Part shown: positions 1 through 7,421 of the stretch, in pieces | How the letters are laid out: each line of letters opens with the position of its first letter | How positions within the stretch are numbered: the first letter of the stretch is position 1 | Assembly: GCF_039534165.1 (NCBI RefSeq) | Contig: NZ_BAAAUX010000016.1 | Coordinates: 186,001-250,000, forward strand | Reading direction: 5' to 3' | Source of the DNA: Saccharopolyspora_D taberi | GTDB lineage: Bacteria; Actinomycetota; Actinomycetes; Mycobacteriales; Pseudonocardiaceae | DNA length: 64,000 nucleotides | Program-made: the position numbers and the translations under genes | Notes under the pieces: generated by a model | What the model saw: only the letters and a program-made list of their open reading frames with translations | What the model was told of the DNA's origin: nothing | The model's database searches: none

Positions 1-58
1 CAGCCGGCTGGCCGAGGAGAAGAACGGCCAGCCCATCTGCCGCGACTGCGCGGCCTGA
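1..58 (+). CDS. DUF4193 family protein, C-terminal fragment
   Basis: Only the last 18 codons are inside the window, ending with TGA at 56-58. The tail reads SRLAEEKNGQPICRDCAA, with a CRDC motif that would be the second half of a zinc ribbon. This tail and the position just before a DUF3093 gene and dut fit the actinobacterial DUF4193 family, from memory the neighbour of dut in mycobacteria. Function is unknown in the family. The call rests on 18 residues plus context. Confidence 0.7.
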   Translation, partial: SRLAEEKNGQPICRDCAA

Positions 59-157
59 TACCGGTCCGGCGCCGAGCCGGAGAACGAACGACTGGGCACA
101 CGCGCGCGGCGGGTGCCCAGTCGGTGCTTTCCGGGCGCTGATGTCCTTCGGGCGGGT

Positions 158-664
158 TCAGCCCCGCTTGAGCGCCGCGGCCAGTTCCTCCGGCCTGCGG
201 GTGCTGACGACCCAGTAAGGCGTGGGGTCGTCCTCGTCGTCCAGCCACACCCGCACCGAGGTCGGCACCCACGGGCGCTGCACCACGAACGCCGCCGGAT
301 CCAGGTCCGGTCCCAGCGCGCGCCGCTTGTCCGCGGCAGGCACGACCTCGACGTCCTCGACGAAGCGCAGCGGCAGGTGCGCGTCACCCGCCCACAGCTC
401 CCCGTCGCGGACCTCCACCTTGGTGCGCCCGAGCCACAGCGGGATCGCGATCGCCAGCGGCACCAGCACCACGTACGGCAGCCAGGCCCGCACACCCGGA
501 TAGCCCATGTGCACCTGGGCCGACATGAGGACGGCCCCGACCAGCGGCAGCGGCCAGGTCCACCACGACGCATAGAGGCGCTCACGGAACACCGGGCGGC
601 CCTCCCCGTTCCCCTGGCCGGGGGTGTCCCCGGCGGGAATCGCTGCTTCCACGCTTTCCTGCAC
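158..664 (-). CDS. DUF3093 family membrane protein
   Basis: 168-residue protein of unknown function. Residues about 35-80 hold two hydrophobic segments (from WWTWPLPLVGAVLM and from LPYVVLVPLAIAIPLWLG), followed by a soluble C-terminal domain rich in charged residues and ending RPEELAAALKRG. This membrane-anchored PH-like arrangement is typical of DUF3093. I chose the GTG at 664; the reading frame stays open far upstream but that part overlaps dut on the other strand. It is divergent from dut, with only 24 bases between the two start codons, so their promoters must overlap each other's 5' ends. Orthologous placement next to dut is known in mycobacteria. Confidence 0.8.
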   Translation of the reverse strand: MQESVEAAIPAGDTPGQGNGEGRPVFRERLYASWWTWPLPLVGAVLMSAQVHMGYPGVRAWLPYVVLVPLAIAIPLWLGRTKVEVRDGELWAGDAHLPLRFVEDVEVVPAADKRRALGPDLDPAAFVVQRPWVPTSVRVWLDDEDDPTPYWVVSTRRPEELAAALKRG

Positions 665-674
665 GGGTTCAGGG

Positions 675-680
675 TAGTCT
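675..680 (+). promoter_or_regulatory. -10 element of a probable leaderless dut promoter
   Basis: TAGTCT lies 8 bases before the GTG start of dut, and no Shine-Dalgarno sequence intervenes. Transcription would start at or next to the start codon. The site lies within the promoter or 5' region of the divergent DUF3093 gene, whose start codon is at 664. No clear -35 was identified. Confidence 0.45.
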
Positions 681-688
681 CGCGGCCC

Positions 689-1183
689 GTGCCGAACGTG
701 AAGGTCCTGCTGACCCGCCTCGATCCCGATGTTCCGCTCCCGTCCTACGCCAAACCGGGCGACGCGGGCGCCGATCTGGTCACCACCAGCGACGTCGTCC
801 TGCAGCCCGGAGAACGCGCGCTCGTCGGCACCGGGGTCGCGGTGGCGCTGCCCGAGGGGTACGCCGGTTTCGTGCATCCGCGTTCGGGACTCGCCGCGCG
901 CGCGGGCTTGAGCGTGGTCAACGCACCTGGAACCGTCGACTCCGGATACCGGGGTGAGATCAAGGTCTGCCTGATCAACCATGATCGGGTGGAACCGCTG
1001 TCGCTCCGGCGGGGCGACCGCATCGCCCAGTTGGTGGTGCAGAAGGTGGAGCACGCTGTTTTCCACGAGGTGGACGAGCTGCCAGAGTCGCAGCGAGGCG
1101 CCGGGGGATATGGCTCCACCGGCGGGCACGAGGTGCTGACGGCGCCGGCGGACGCCGGGGCCGATCACAGGACGGAGGTCTGA
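689..1183 (+). CDS. dut: dUTP diphosphatase (dUTPase)
   Basis: 164-residue trimeric-type dUTPase that hydrolyses dUTP to dUMP and pyrophosphate, keeping uracil out of DNA and supplying dUMP for thymidylate. The five family motifs are visible in order: PGDAGADL, HPRSGLAARAG, GTVDSGYRGEIKV, RGDRIAQLVV and the C-terminal GGYGSTGGH arm that closes over the substrate. The length is normal for the family. GTG at 689 is the first start giving the usual N-terminus (VKVLLTRLDPDVPLPSYA). It is followed four bases later by the DUF3710 gene, so the two are probably co-transcribed. Confidence 0.97.
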   Translation: MPNVKVLLTRLDPDVPLPSYAKPGDAGADLVTTSDVVLQPGERALVGTGVAVALPEGYAGFVHPRSGLAARAGLSVVNAPGTVDSGYRGEIKVCLINHDRVEPLSLRRGDRIAQLVVQKVEHAVFHEVDELPESQRGAGGYGSTGGHEVLTAPADAGADHRTEV

Positions 1184-1187
1184 GGGG

Positions 1188-1838
1188 ATGTTCGGATGGG
1201 GACGTCGGCGGCGGGATGAGGCCGCCGGCACCGAACCGGTCGACGACGAGCAGGTCATCGGCGAGACCGCGGACTCCGTGCCCGGCGGACCGTACGACGA
1301 GTCCGAGGCGCCCGACGACGGCGTCGAGCGGCTCGACCTCGGTTCGGTGCGGGTGCCGGTGCCCGAAGGCGGGCAGCTGCAGGTGGAGGTCGACCCGTCC
1401 GGACCGGTCCGGGCGGTGCACCTGGTGACCCAGTTCGGCAGGCTGACCGTCAGCGCGTTCGCGGCGCCGAAGTCCGCGCCGCTGTGGCCGGAGGTCAGCA
1501 AGGAGCTGGGCGAGCAGCTGCGCAAGGACGGCGCGCGGGTGCACACCGAGGACGGCGACTGGGGTTCGGAACTGGTGGCCGACTCGCCGAAGGCGGCGCT
1601 GCGGTTCGTCGGCGTCGACGGCCCGCGCTGGCTGCTGCGCGGGGTGGCCGCGGGTCCGGCCGAGCACGCCAAGGACTGCGCGAAGCTGCTCTACGCGGTG
1701 CTCGACGAGACGGTCGTGGTGCGCGGGGAGGAGCCGATGCCGGTCCGCACCCCGCTGGCGATCCAGCTGCCGGAGGCGATCGCCCGGCACATCCAGCAGG
1801 CGCAGCAGGGCCAGGCCAACGGTCAGCAGTCCGGCTGA
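1188..1838 (+). CDS. DUF3710 family protein
   Basis: 216-residue protein with an acidic N-terminus (MFGWGRRRRDEAAGTEP then many Asp/Glu) and a compact C-terminal domain containing PRWLLRGVAAG and EEPMPVRTPLAIQLP, both characteristic of DUF3710. No signal peptide or membrane segment. It starts four bases after dut, with a GAGGGG Shine-Dalgarno overlapping the dut stop, so it is almost certainly in the same transcript. Linkage to dut is conserved across actinobacteria, but no activity is established for the family. Confidence 0.88.
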   Translation: MFGWGRRRRDEAAGTEPVDDEQVIGETADSVPGGPYDESEAPDDGVERLDLGSVRVPVPEGGQLQVEVDPSGPVRAVHLVTQFGRLTVSAFAAPKSAPLWPEVSKELGEQLRKDGARVHTEDGDWGSELVADSPKAALRFVGVDGPRWLLRGVAAGPAEHAKDCAKLLYAVLDETVVVRGEEPMPVRTPLAIQLPEAIARHIQQAQQGQANGQQSG

Positions 1839-1869
1839 CGCTCGCGCCGGGGCGCGGCGCCCCGATGAC

Positions 1870-1875
1870 TAGAGT
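1870..1875 (+). promoter_or_regulatory. -10 element of a probable leaderless promoter (LysE exporter)
   Basis: TAGAGT sits six bases before the GTG start at 1882, with no ribosome-binding site between. This is one of several identically spaced elements in the window. Confidence 0.45.
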
Positions 1876-1881
1876 GGCGCC

Positions 1882-2511
1882 GTGCCCACTGCCCAGGAAT
1901 GGTGGCTGTACCTCGGTGCGGCCCTGCTGATCGCGTTCGCCCCCGGTCCCGGAATCCTCTACGTGCTCGCCCGCAGCATCGGCGGTGGGCGCCGCGAGGG
2001 CGTGCGATCGGCGCTCGGCAACTCCCTGGGCGCCTCGATGCACGTGCTCGCCGCCACCGTTGGGCTCTCGGCGCTGCTCGCCGCGTCCGCGGTCGCGTTC
2101 ACCGTGCTGAAGTTCGTCGGCGCCGCCTACCTCGTCTACCTCGGGGTCCGCGCGCTGTGGGAGCTGCGCTCGGGCGGGGTTCCCGAACCGGGGGAGGGCG
2201 TCCGGTCCGACCGCTCCGCGGTGGTGCAGGGCTTCGTCTCCGAGGTGCTCAACCCGAAGACCGCGATGTTCTTCCTGGCATTCATCCCGCAGTTCGTGCA
2301 CCCCGACCGCGGGTCGCAGACGCTGGCCTTCCTCGCCCTCGGGCTGGTCTTCGTGGTGTTCACGCTGGTCGCGGACCTGCTGGTGGCGGCGTTCGCGGGT
2401 CCACTGGCCAGCCGGATCGCGAGCGACCCGCGTTGGCGCAGGCGCCAGCAGGTCGCCAGCGGCACCACCCTGATCGGGCTCGGCGGTGCTCTCGCGCTGT
2501 CGCAGAACTAG
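1882..2511 (+). CDS. LysE/RhtB-family amino-acid exporter
   Basis: 209-residue inner-membrane protein with about six hydrophobic segments. The N-terminal signature LLIAFAPGPGILYVLARSIGGGRREG and the central VLNPKTAMFFLAFIPQFV are the diagnostic LysE/RhtB motifs. Members export basic amino acids, homoserine, threonine or related metabolites by proton antiport; the substrate here cannot be told from sequence. It stands alone behind its own leaderless-type promoter and is followed by a 139-base gap before the OB-fold gene. Confidence 0.9.
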   Translation: MPTAQEWWLYLGAALLIAFAPGPGILYVLARSIGGGRREGVRSALGNSLGASMHVLAATVGLSALLAASAVAFTVLKFVGAAYLVYLGVRALWELRSGGVPEPGEGVRSDRSAVVQGFVSEVLNPKTAMFFLAFIPQFVHPDRGSQTLAFLALGLVFVVFTLVADLLVAAFAGPLASRIASDPRWRRRQQVASGTTLIGLGGALALSQN

Positions 2512-2650
2512 CCGGTGCGTGATCGGAAATGATCCGATCGAGCGGTCAAGGTCCAATTGTCGCCGGGGTGGCGACCGGGGCCCCTCCAGCGGGCTACGCT
2601 GGAGTCGGACGGGCTGCGAAGTCGAGCCCCGAGGCGCACGGGAGCGCTAG

Positions 2651-3028
2651 ATGAGCAAGACCGGAAGCGGCTACTGGCGCCGCCTCCTCCACCGTCTGAC
2701 CAGCGATGTCGGCCAGCTCGACGCGGACGACCTCTCGGAGCGCTCGCAGGCGGGGGGCGCGCAGCGCGCCTGCGACTGCGAGTGCGGTCAGGAAGCCGTG
2801 GTGCTCGGCCGGGTGCGCAGCGTGGGCATGTCGCCCAAGGCTTCGGCACCCACGCTGGAGGCCGAGCTGTTCGACGGCACCGAAGGCGTCACCCTGGTCT
2901 GGCTGGGCAGGCGCCGCATCACCGGCATCGAGCCCGGGCGCACCATCAAGGCCCGGGGCCGGATCGCGGTCCGCGACGGCCGCAAGGTGCTGTACAACCC
3001 CTACTACGAGTTGCAGAACACCGCATGA
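2651..3028 (+). CDS. OB-fold nucleic-acid-binding protein
   Basis: 125-residue soluble protein. Residues about 40-122 form a single OB-fold of the tRNA/helicase anticodon-like type: VVLGRVRSVGMSPKA, LEAELFDGTEGVTLVWLGRR, and GRTIKARGRIAVRDGRKVLYNPYYEL. An N-terminal basic stretch (YWRRLLHRLTSD) and a CDCEC segment precede it. The stop overlaps the ATG of the DUF3159 gene by four bases (ATGA), implying translational coupling. Homologues keep this pairing in mycobacteria (Rv2694c/Rv2693c from memory). A role in nucleic-acid binding is inferred only from the fold. Confidence 0.85.
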   Translation: MSKTGSGYWRRLLHRLTSDVGQLDADDLSERSQAGGAQRACDCECGQEAVVLGRVRSVGMSPKASAPTLEAELFDGTEGVTLVWLGRRRITGIEPGRTIKARGRIAVRDGRKVLYNPYYELQNTA

Positions 3029-3762
3029 GCGAAAGCAACGCATCGGCATCCGGGAGCCACGTCCCCGCCGACGCCGAATCCGACGTGCCCACGAGTGCCG
3101 ACAAGACGGCCGCGGCCGAGAAGACCATGCTGGAGCAGATGGGCGGGGTCAGCGGCCTCGCCTACTCCTCGGTCCCGATCGTGGTCTTCGTCCTGGTCAA
3201 CACGCTGGGCAACCTGACGGCCGCGATCTGGTCGGCCGTGGGGGTCGCGGTGGCGATCGCGGTCGTCCGGCTGGTCCGCAGGGAGCCGGTGCAGCCGGCG
3301 ATCTCCGGCGTGATCGGGGTGGCGGTGTGCTCGTTCATCGCCTACCGCTCCGGCGAGGCGAAGGGCTTCTTCCTGCTGGGCATCTGGACGAGCCTGGTCT
3401 ACGGCGGAGTGTTCCTGGCGTCGATGGTGGCCCGCTGGCCGCTGGTCGGCGTGGCCTGGTCCGCGCTCAACGGCCTCGGCTTCTCCTGGCGGCGCAACCG
3501 CCGGGCCATGATCGGCTACGACCTGGCGACGCTGGCGTGGACGCTGGTGTTCGCGGCGAAGTTCGTCGTCCAGCAGTGGCTCTACGTCAGCGACGAGACC
3601 GGCTGGCTGGCCTTCGCCCGGATCGCGATGGGCTACCCGCTGACCGGGCTGGCGCTGATCGTGACGGTGTGGGCGATCCGCCGGGCGTCGAAGATCGCGG
3701 AGGAGGAGGCCGAGGCGGAGCCCGTGGAGGGCGCGCTGCGGTCCAACCCCTCGGTGAGCTGA
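3025..3762 (+). CDS. DUF3159 family membrane protein
   Basis: 245-residue protein with a soluble, Ser/Asp-rich N-terminus (about 40 residues) followed by five or six membrane segments, including VPIVVFVLVNTLGN, AVGVAVAIAVV, FFLLGIWTSLVYGGVFLASMV and YPLTGLALIVTVWAI. The end is acidic (KIAEEEAEAEPVEG). This fits DUF3159. Function is unknown; the translational overlap with the OB-fold gene and the conserved neighbourhood of K+-related genes are the only hints. A strong hairpin follows the stop. Confidence 0.88.
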   Translation: MSESNASASGSHVPADAESDVPTSADKTAAAEKTMLEQMGGVSGLAYSSVPIVVFVLVNTLGNLTAAIWSAVGVAVAIAVVRLVRREPVQPAISGVIGVAVCSFIAYRSGEAKGFFLLGIWTSLVYGGVFLASMVARWPLVGVAWSALNGLGFSWRRNRRAMIGYDLATLAWTLVFAAKFVVQQWLYVSDETGWLAFARIAMGYPLTGLALIVTVWAIRRASKIAEEEAEAEPVEGALRSNPSVS

Positions 3763-3780
3763 GCTCCCGGAAGCACTGAG

Positions 3781-3820
3781 CCGAAAGCGGCCACCGCGAG
3801 TGCGCGGTGGCCGCTTTCGG
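3781..3820. terminator. Bidirectional hairpin terminator between DUF3159 and TrkA-type genes
   Basis: A perfect 18-base stem (3781-3798 pairing with 3803-3820) encloses a four-base loop, AGTG. The stem ends are CCGAAAGC and GCTTTCGG, giving weak A/T runs on both outer sides. It lies between two convergent genes ending at 3762 and 3836 and should serve both. Confidence 0.85.
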
Positions 3821-3835
3821 CTTGCCGGAGCGGGG

Positions 3836-4507
3836 TCAGGAGGGTTCGGCGCGGTCGTGGACCACGGACCGGATCGCCTGCTCGACGTCGTCGGAGGCGA
3901 CGAACAGCATCTCGTCGCCCGCCTCCAGCGGGTCGTCGGGCTGCGGGACGATGACCCTGCCGCCGCGCAGGATCGTCACCAGGGCGGCGTCCGCGGGCAG
4001 CTTCAGGTCGCGGACCCGGCGGCCCGCCAGCGGCGTGTTGTCCGGCAGCGTGATCTCGACCAGGTTCGCCTGGCCCTGGCGCAGGGTCATCAGCCGGACC
4101 AGGTCGCCGACGCTGACCGCCTCCTCGACCCCGGCGGCCAGCATCCGCGGGGTGGACACCGCGACGTCGACGCCCCACGCGTCGGTGAACAGCCACTCGT
4201 TGCGGGGGTCGTTGACCCGGGCCACCACCCGCCGCACCGCGAACTCGGTCTTGGACAGCAGCGAGACGACCAGGTTGACCTTGTCGTCACCGGTGGCGGC
4301 GATGACGACGTCGCACGACTCGATCCCGGCCTCCTCCAGCGAGGCCAGCTCGCAGGCGTCGGCCAGCACCCACTCCGCTTCGCGGATGTTCTTCGGGTGG
4401 TAGTTGTCCGGGCTGCGCTCGATGAGCATCACCTGGTGGCCGCCGTCGACCAGTTCCCGTGCGATGGACTGGCCGACCGCGCCGGCCCCGGCGATCGCGA
4501 TCCGCAT
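3836..4507 (-). CDS. TrkA-family K+ regulatory subunit (CeoC-like)
   Basis: 223-residue cytosolic protein. An N-terminal RCK Rossmann domain begins MRIAIAGAGAVGQSIARELV with the GxGxxG nucleotide-binding motif, then DVVIAATGDDKVNLVVSLL. The C-terminal TrkA-C domain starts near VEITLPDNTPLAGRRV and ends with GDEMLFVAS. Such proteins bind NAD(H), nucleotides or c-di-AMP and gate K+ channels or transporters. ATG at 4507 shares one base with the stop of the partner gene, so the pair is co-translated. It is the second gene of a two-gene operon transcribed away from the permease gene. Confidence 0.92.
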   Translation of the reverse strand: MRIAIAGAGAVGQSIARELVDGGHQVMLIERSPDNYHPKNIREAEWVLADACELASLEEAGIESCDVVIAATGDDKVNLVVSLLSKTEFAVRRVVARVNDPRNEWLFTDAWGVDVAVSTPRMLAAGVEEAVSVGDLVRLMTLRQGQANLVEITLPDNTPLAGRRVRDLKLPADAALVTILRGGRVIVPQPDDPLEAGDEMLFVASDDVEQAIRSVVHDRAEPS

Positions 4508-5172
4508 TATTCGCTCTCCTCGGGTGCCTGCCGAGCGGCTTCGGTGACGTCGGTGACGGTGCCTGACAGGGCCGCGACGTAGACGGTGTCGTCGGCCTGG
4601 ATGACGGTCTTGGGGTCGGGCAGGATGCCGTTGCCGAACCGCATGACGAAGGCGACCCGGGCGCCGGTGGTGGCCTCCAGCTCGGTGATCCGCCGCCCGA
4701 CCCAGCCGTCGTGCAGCGGCAGCTGCAGGACGGCCACCGCACCGGACGGTTCCCGCCAGGCGGTGGCCACGCCCTCCGGCAGCAGCATCCGCAGGAACCG
4801 GTCGGTGGTCCAGGGGACGGTGGCCACGGTGGGGATGCCCAGCCGCTGGTAGACCTCGGCCCGCTTCGGGTCGTAGATCCGGGCCACCACGTGTTCGACG
4901 CCGAAGGTCTCGCGGGCCACCCTGGCCGCGACGATGTTGGAGTTGTCGCCGTTGGACACCGCGGCGAACGCGGCGGCCTTCTCGATCCCGGCCTCGATCA
5001 GCACGTCGCGGTCGAAGCCGTTGCCGGTGATCTGCTGTCCGTGGAAGTCGCGGCCGAGGCGGTGGAACGCCTGGGGGTTCTTGTCCACAACGGCCACGGT
5101 GTGATCGAGCCGTTGCAGGGCCGCGGCCAGGGAAGCCCCGACCCGGCCGCAACCCATGATCACCACGTGCAC
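4507..5172 (-). CDS. TrkA-family K+ regulatory subunit (CeoB-like)
   Basis: 221-residue RCK protein paralogous to its downstream neighbour. It begins VHVVIMGCGRVGASLAAALQ with the GxGxxG fold and has DRDVLIEAGIEKAAAFAAVSNGDN for the second half of the Rossmann domain; the TrkA-C part starts at LQLPLHDGWVGRRI. A good AGGAGA ribosome-binding site precedes the GTG at 5172, which I prefer to the longer frame. The first gene of the ceoB-ceoC-like pair, it is divergent from the KimA-like permease, an arrangement suggesting joint control of K+ uptake. Confidence 0.9.
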   Translation of the reverse strand: MHVVIMGCGRVGASLAAALQRLDHTVAVVDKNPQAFHRLGRDFHGQQITGNGFDRDVLIEAGIEKAAAFAAVSNGDNSNIVAARVARETFGVEHVVARIYDPKRAEVYQRLGIPTVATVPWTTDRFLRMLLPEGVATAWREPSGAVAVLQLPLHDGWVGRRITELEATTGARVAFVMRFGNGILPDPKTVIQADDTVYVAALSGTVTDVTEAARQAPEESE

Positions 5173-5401
5173 GAGCTGTCTCCTTGTTCCAAGGGTTTGC
5201 GCATCGCCGCCGTGCCGGTCGCCGTGCCAGCGTGACGGTACCCGGAACAAGCGGTCCGTGACCGCTTCTCGACGGTTCCCGCCCGGACGGGCTGGTGCAC
5301 CCTACCCGGAGAGTCCGCCCGGGAGGCGCCCGTAGGGGCCGCCGATGTGACGTGGGCACGCATCGACCCGCCGCGCTCGCCACCCGGCGGCCGGTTGCGC
5401 C

Positions 5402-5407
5402 TACGCT
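5402..5407 (+). promoter_or_regulatory. -10 element of a probable leaderless permease promoter
   Basis: TACGCT is seven bases before the GTG start of the permease, with no ribosome-binding site. The 242-base region between the divergent K+ genes (5173-5414) was also inspected for a c-di-AMP (ydaO) riboswitch and none was recognised. Confidence 0.4.
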
Positions 5408-5414
5408 CTTGGCC

Positions 5415-7421
5415 GTGTCGAAGCTCGCAATCGCCGCGAAGCGCCTCATCGTCGGCAGGCCGTTCCGCAGTGACCGCCTTGCCCACACGCTGCTGCCCAA
5501 GCGGATCGCGCTCCCGGTGTTCGCATCGGACGCGATGTCCTCGGTCGCGTACGCGCCGGAGGAGATCCTGCTCGTGCTGTCGGTCGCGGGCCTGTCCGCG
5601 TACGCGTTCAGCCCGTGGATCGGGATCGTGGTCGCCATCGTGATGGCCACGGTGGTCGCGTCCTACCGGCAGAACGTGCGCGCCTACCCGTCCGGTGGTG
5701 GCGACTACGAGGTCGCCACCGTCAACCACGGGCCGCGCTGGGGGCTGGTGGTGGCCAGCGCGCTGCTGGTCGACTACATCCTCACCGTGGCCGTGTCGAT
5801 CTCGTCGGCCGCGGCCAACATCGGGTCGGTCATCCCGTTCGTGGCCACCCACAAGGTCCTGTTCGCGGTGGGCGCGATCGTGCTGCTGACCGCGATGAAC
5901 CTGCGGGGCGTCAAGGAGTCCGGTTCGCTGTTCGCGATCCCGACCTACGCGTTCGTCATCGGGGTCATCGGCATGCTCGGCGTCGGGCTGTTCCGGGGCC
6001 TGGTGCTCGGCCAGGAGATGCGCGCCGAGAGCGCCGACTTCCACCTGGTGCAGGAGTCCCAGATGGCCGGGGTCGCGTTCGTGTTCCTGATCCTGCGCGC
6101 GTTCTCCTCCGGCAGCGCGGCGCTGACCGGCGTCGAGGCGATCAGCAACGGCGTGCCCGCCTTCCGCAAGCCCAAGTCCCGCAACGCCGCCACCACGCTG
6201 GCGCTGATGGGCGGGATCGCGATCACGATGTTCCTCGGCCTGATCGTGCTGGCCGGGATGACCGGCGCCCAGGTCGCCGAGGACCCCCAGCACCAGCTCG
6301 CGGGCGCGCCCGCGGACTACGTGCAGAAGACGCTGGTGGCCCAGCTGGCCAACGCGGTCTTCAGCGGTTTCCCGCCCGCCGTGTACTACCTGGTGTTCTT
6401 CACCGGCCTGATCCTGGTGCTGGCGGCCAACACCGCGTTCAACGGCTTCCCGGTGCTCGGCTCGATCCTGGCGCAGGACCGGTTCCTGCCGCGCCAGCTG
6501 CACACCCGCGGCGACCGGCTCGCGTTCTCCAACGGCATCCTGTTCCTCGCGGCCAGCGCGATCGTGCTGGTGCTGGCCTTCGACGCCGAGGTCACCCGGC
6601 TCGTGCAGCTCTACATCGTCGGGGTGTTCGTGTCGTTCGTGCTCAGCCAGAGCGGCATGATCCGGCACTGGAACCGGCTGCTGCGGACCGAGACCGACCC
6701 GGCGCAGCGGCGGCGGATGCGCCGGTCGCAGCTGATCAACTCGTTCGGCCTGTTCATGACGGCGAGCGTGCTGGTGATCGTGCTGGTCACGAAGTTCACC
6801 AAGGGTGCGTGGATCGCCATCGCGGCGATGGCCGCGATCTACCTGCTGATGACCGCGATCCGCAAGCACTACGACCGGGTCGCCGAGGAGCTGCAGGAGC
6901 AGGAGGTCGACGCGGTCCTGCCGTCGCGCAACCACGCGATCATCCTGGTCTCCAAGCTGCACCTGCCGACGATGCGGGCGATCGCCTACGCGCGGGCGAC
7001 CCGGCCGGACGAGCTGGAGGGCGTGACGGTCAACGTCGACGACGAGGACACCCGGGCGCTGGTGGCCAAGTGGGAGGCCGAGGACCTGCCGGTGCCGCTG
7101 AAGGTCCTGGAGTCGCCGTACCGGGAGATCACCAGGCCGCTGCTGGGCTACGTCAAGCGGATCCGGCGGGACAGCCCCCGCGACGTGGTCACGGTGTTCA
7201 TCCCCGAGTACGTCGTGGGGCACTGGTGGGAGCAGCTGCTGCACAACCAGAGCGCGCTGCGGATCAAGAGCAGGCTGCTGTTCCAGCCCGGCGTGATGGT
7301 CACCAGCGTGCCGTGGCAGCTGGAGTCGTCGCAGCGGGTCAGCCACCGTCCGGTGGCCGTGCCCGGCGCGGTGCGGCGCGGGCTGGAAGACACGAATTCG
7401 AAGGGGAACGGGAAGCGGTGA
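5415..7421 (+). CDS. APC-superfamily permease, KimA-like K+ transporter candidate
   Basis: 668-residue protein. Residues about 25-485 hold twelve or so membrane segments with the APC signature ASDAMSSVAYAPEEIL and SGSAALTGVEAISNGVPAF. A soluble C-terminal domain of about 170 residues (from VLPSRNHAIILVSKLHLPTMRA) resembles the universal-stress-like domain of KimA/YdaO transporters, which import K+ with protons. GTG at 5415 was chosen because it gives the usual start VSKLAIAAKRLIVGRPF. It is divergent from the TrkA-like pair and overlaps the methyltransferase gene by four bases (GTGA). K+ as substrate is an inference from family architecture and neighbours; an amino-acid substrate is possible. 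Confidence 0.85.
   Translation: MSKLAIAAKRLIVGRPFRSDRLAHTLLPKRIALPVFASDAMSSVAYAPEEILLVLSVAGLSAYAFSPWIGIVVAIVMATVVASYRQNVRAYPSGGGDYEVATVNHGPRWGLVVASALLVDYILTVAVSISSAAANIGSVIPFVATHKVLFAVGAIVLLTAMNLRGVKESGSLFAIPTYAFVIGVIGMLGVGLFRGLVLGQEMRAESADFHLVQESQMAGVAFVFLILRAFSSGSAALTGVEAISNGVPAFRKPKSRNAATTLALMGGIAITMFLGLIVLAGMTGAQVAEDPQHQLAGAPADYVQKTLVAQLANAVFSGFPPAVYYLVFFTGLILVLAANTAFNGFPVLGSILAQDRFLPRQLHTRGDRLAFSNGILFLAASAIVLVLAFDAEVTRLVQLYIVGVFVSFVLSQSGMIRHWNRLLRTETDPAQRRRMRRSQLINSFGLFMTASVLVIVLVTKFTKGAWIAIAAMAAIYLLMTAIRKHYDRVAEELQEQEVDAVLPSRNHAIILVSKLHLPTMRAIAYARATRPDELEGVTVNVDDEDTRALVAKWEAEDLPVPLKVLESPYREITRPLLGYVKRIRRDSPRDVVTVFIPEYVVGHWWEQLLHNQSALRIKSRLLFQPGVMVTSVPWQLESSQRVSHRPVAVPGAVRRGLEDTNSKGNGKR

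Noticed and set aside
5173..5414. c-di-AMP riboswitch before the KimA-like permease
   Set aside because: The conserved ydaO core motifs were not seen, and a -10 hexamer just before the start codon suggests a leaderless transcript.
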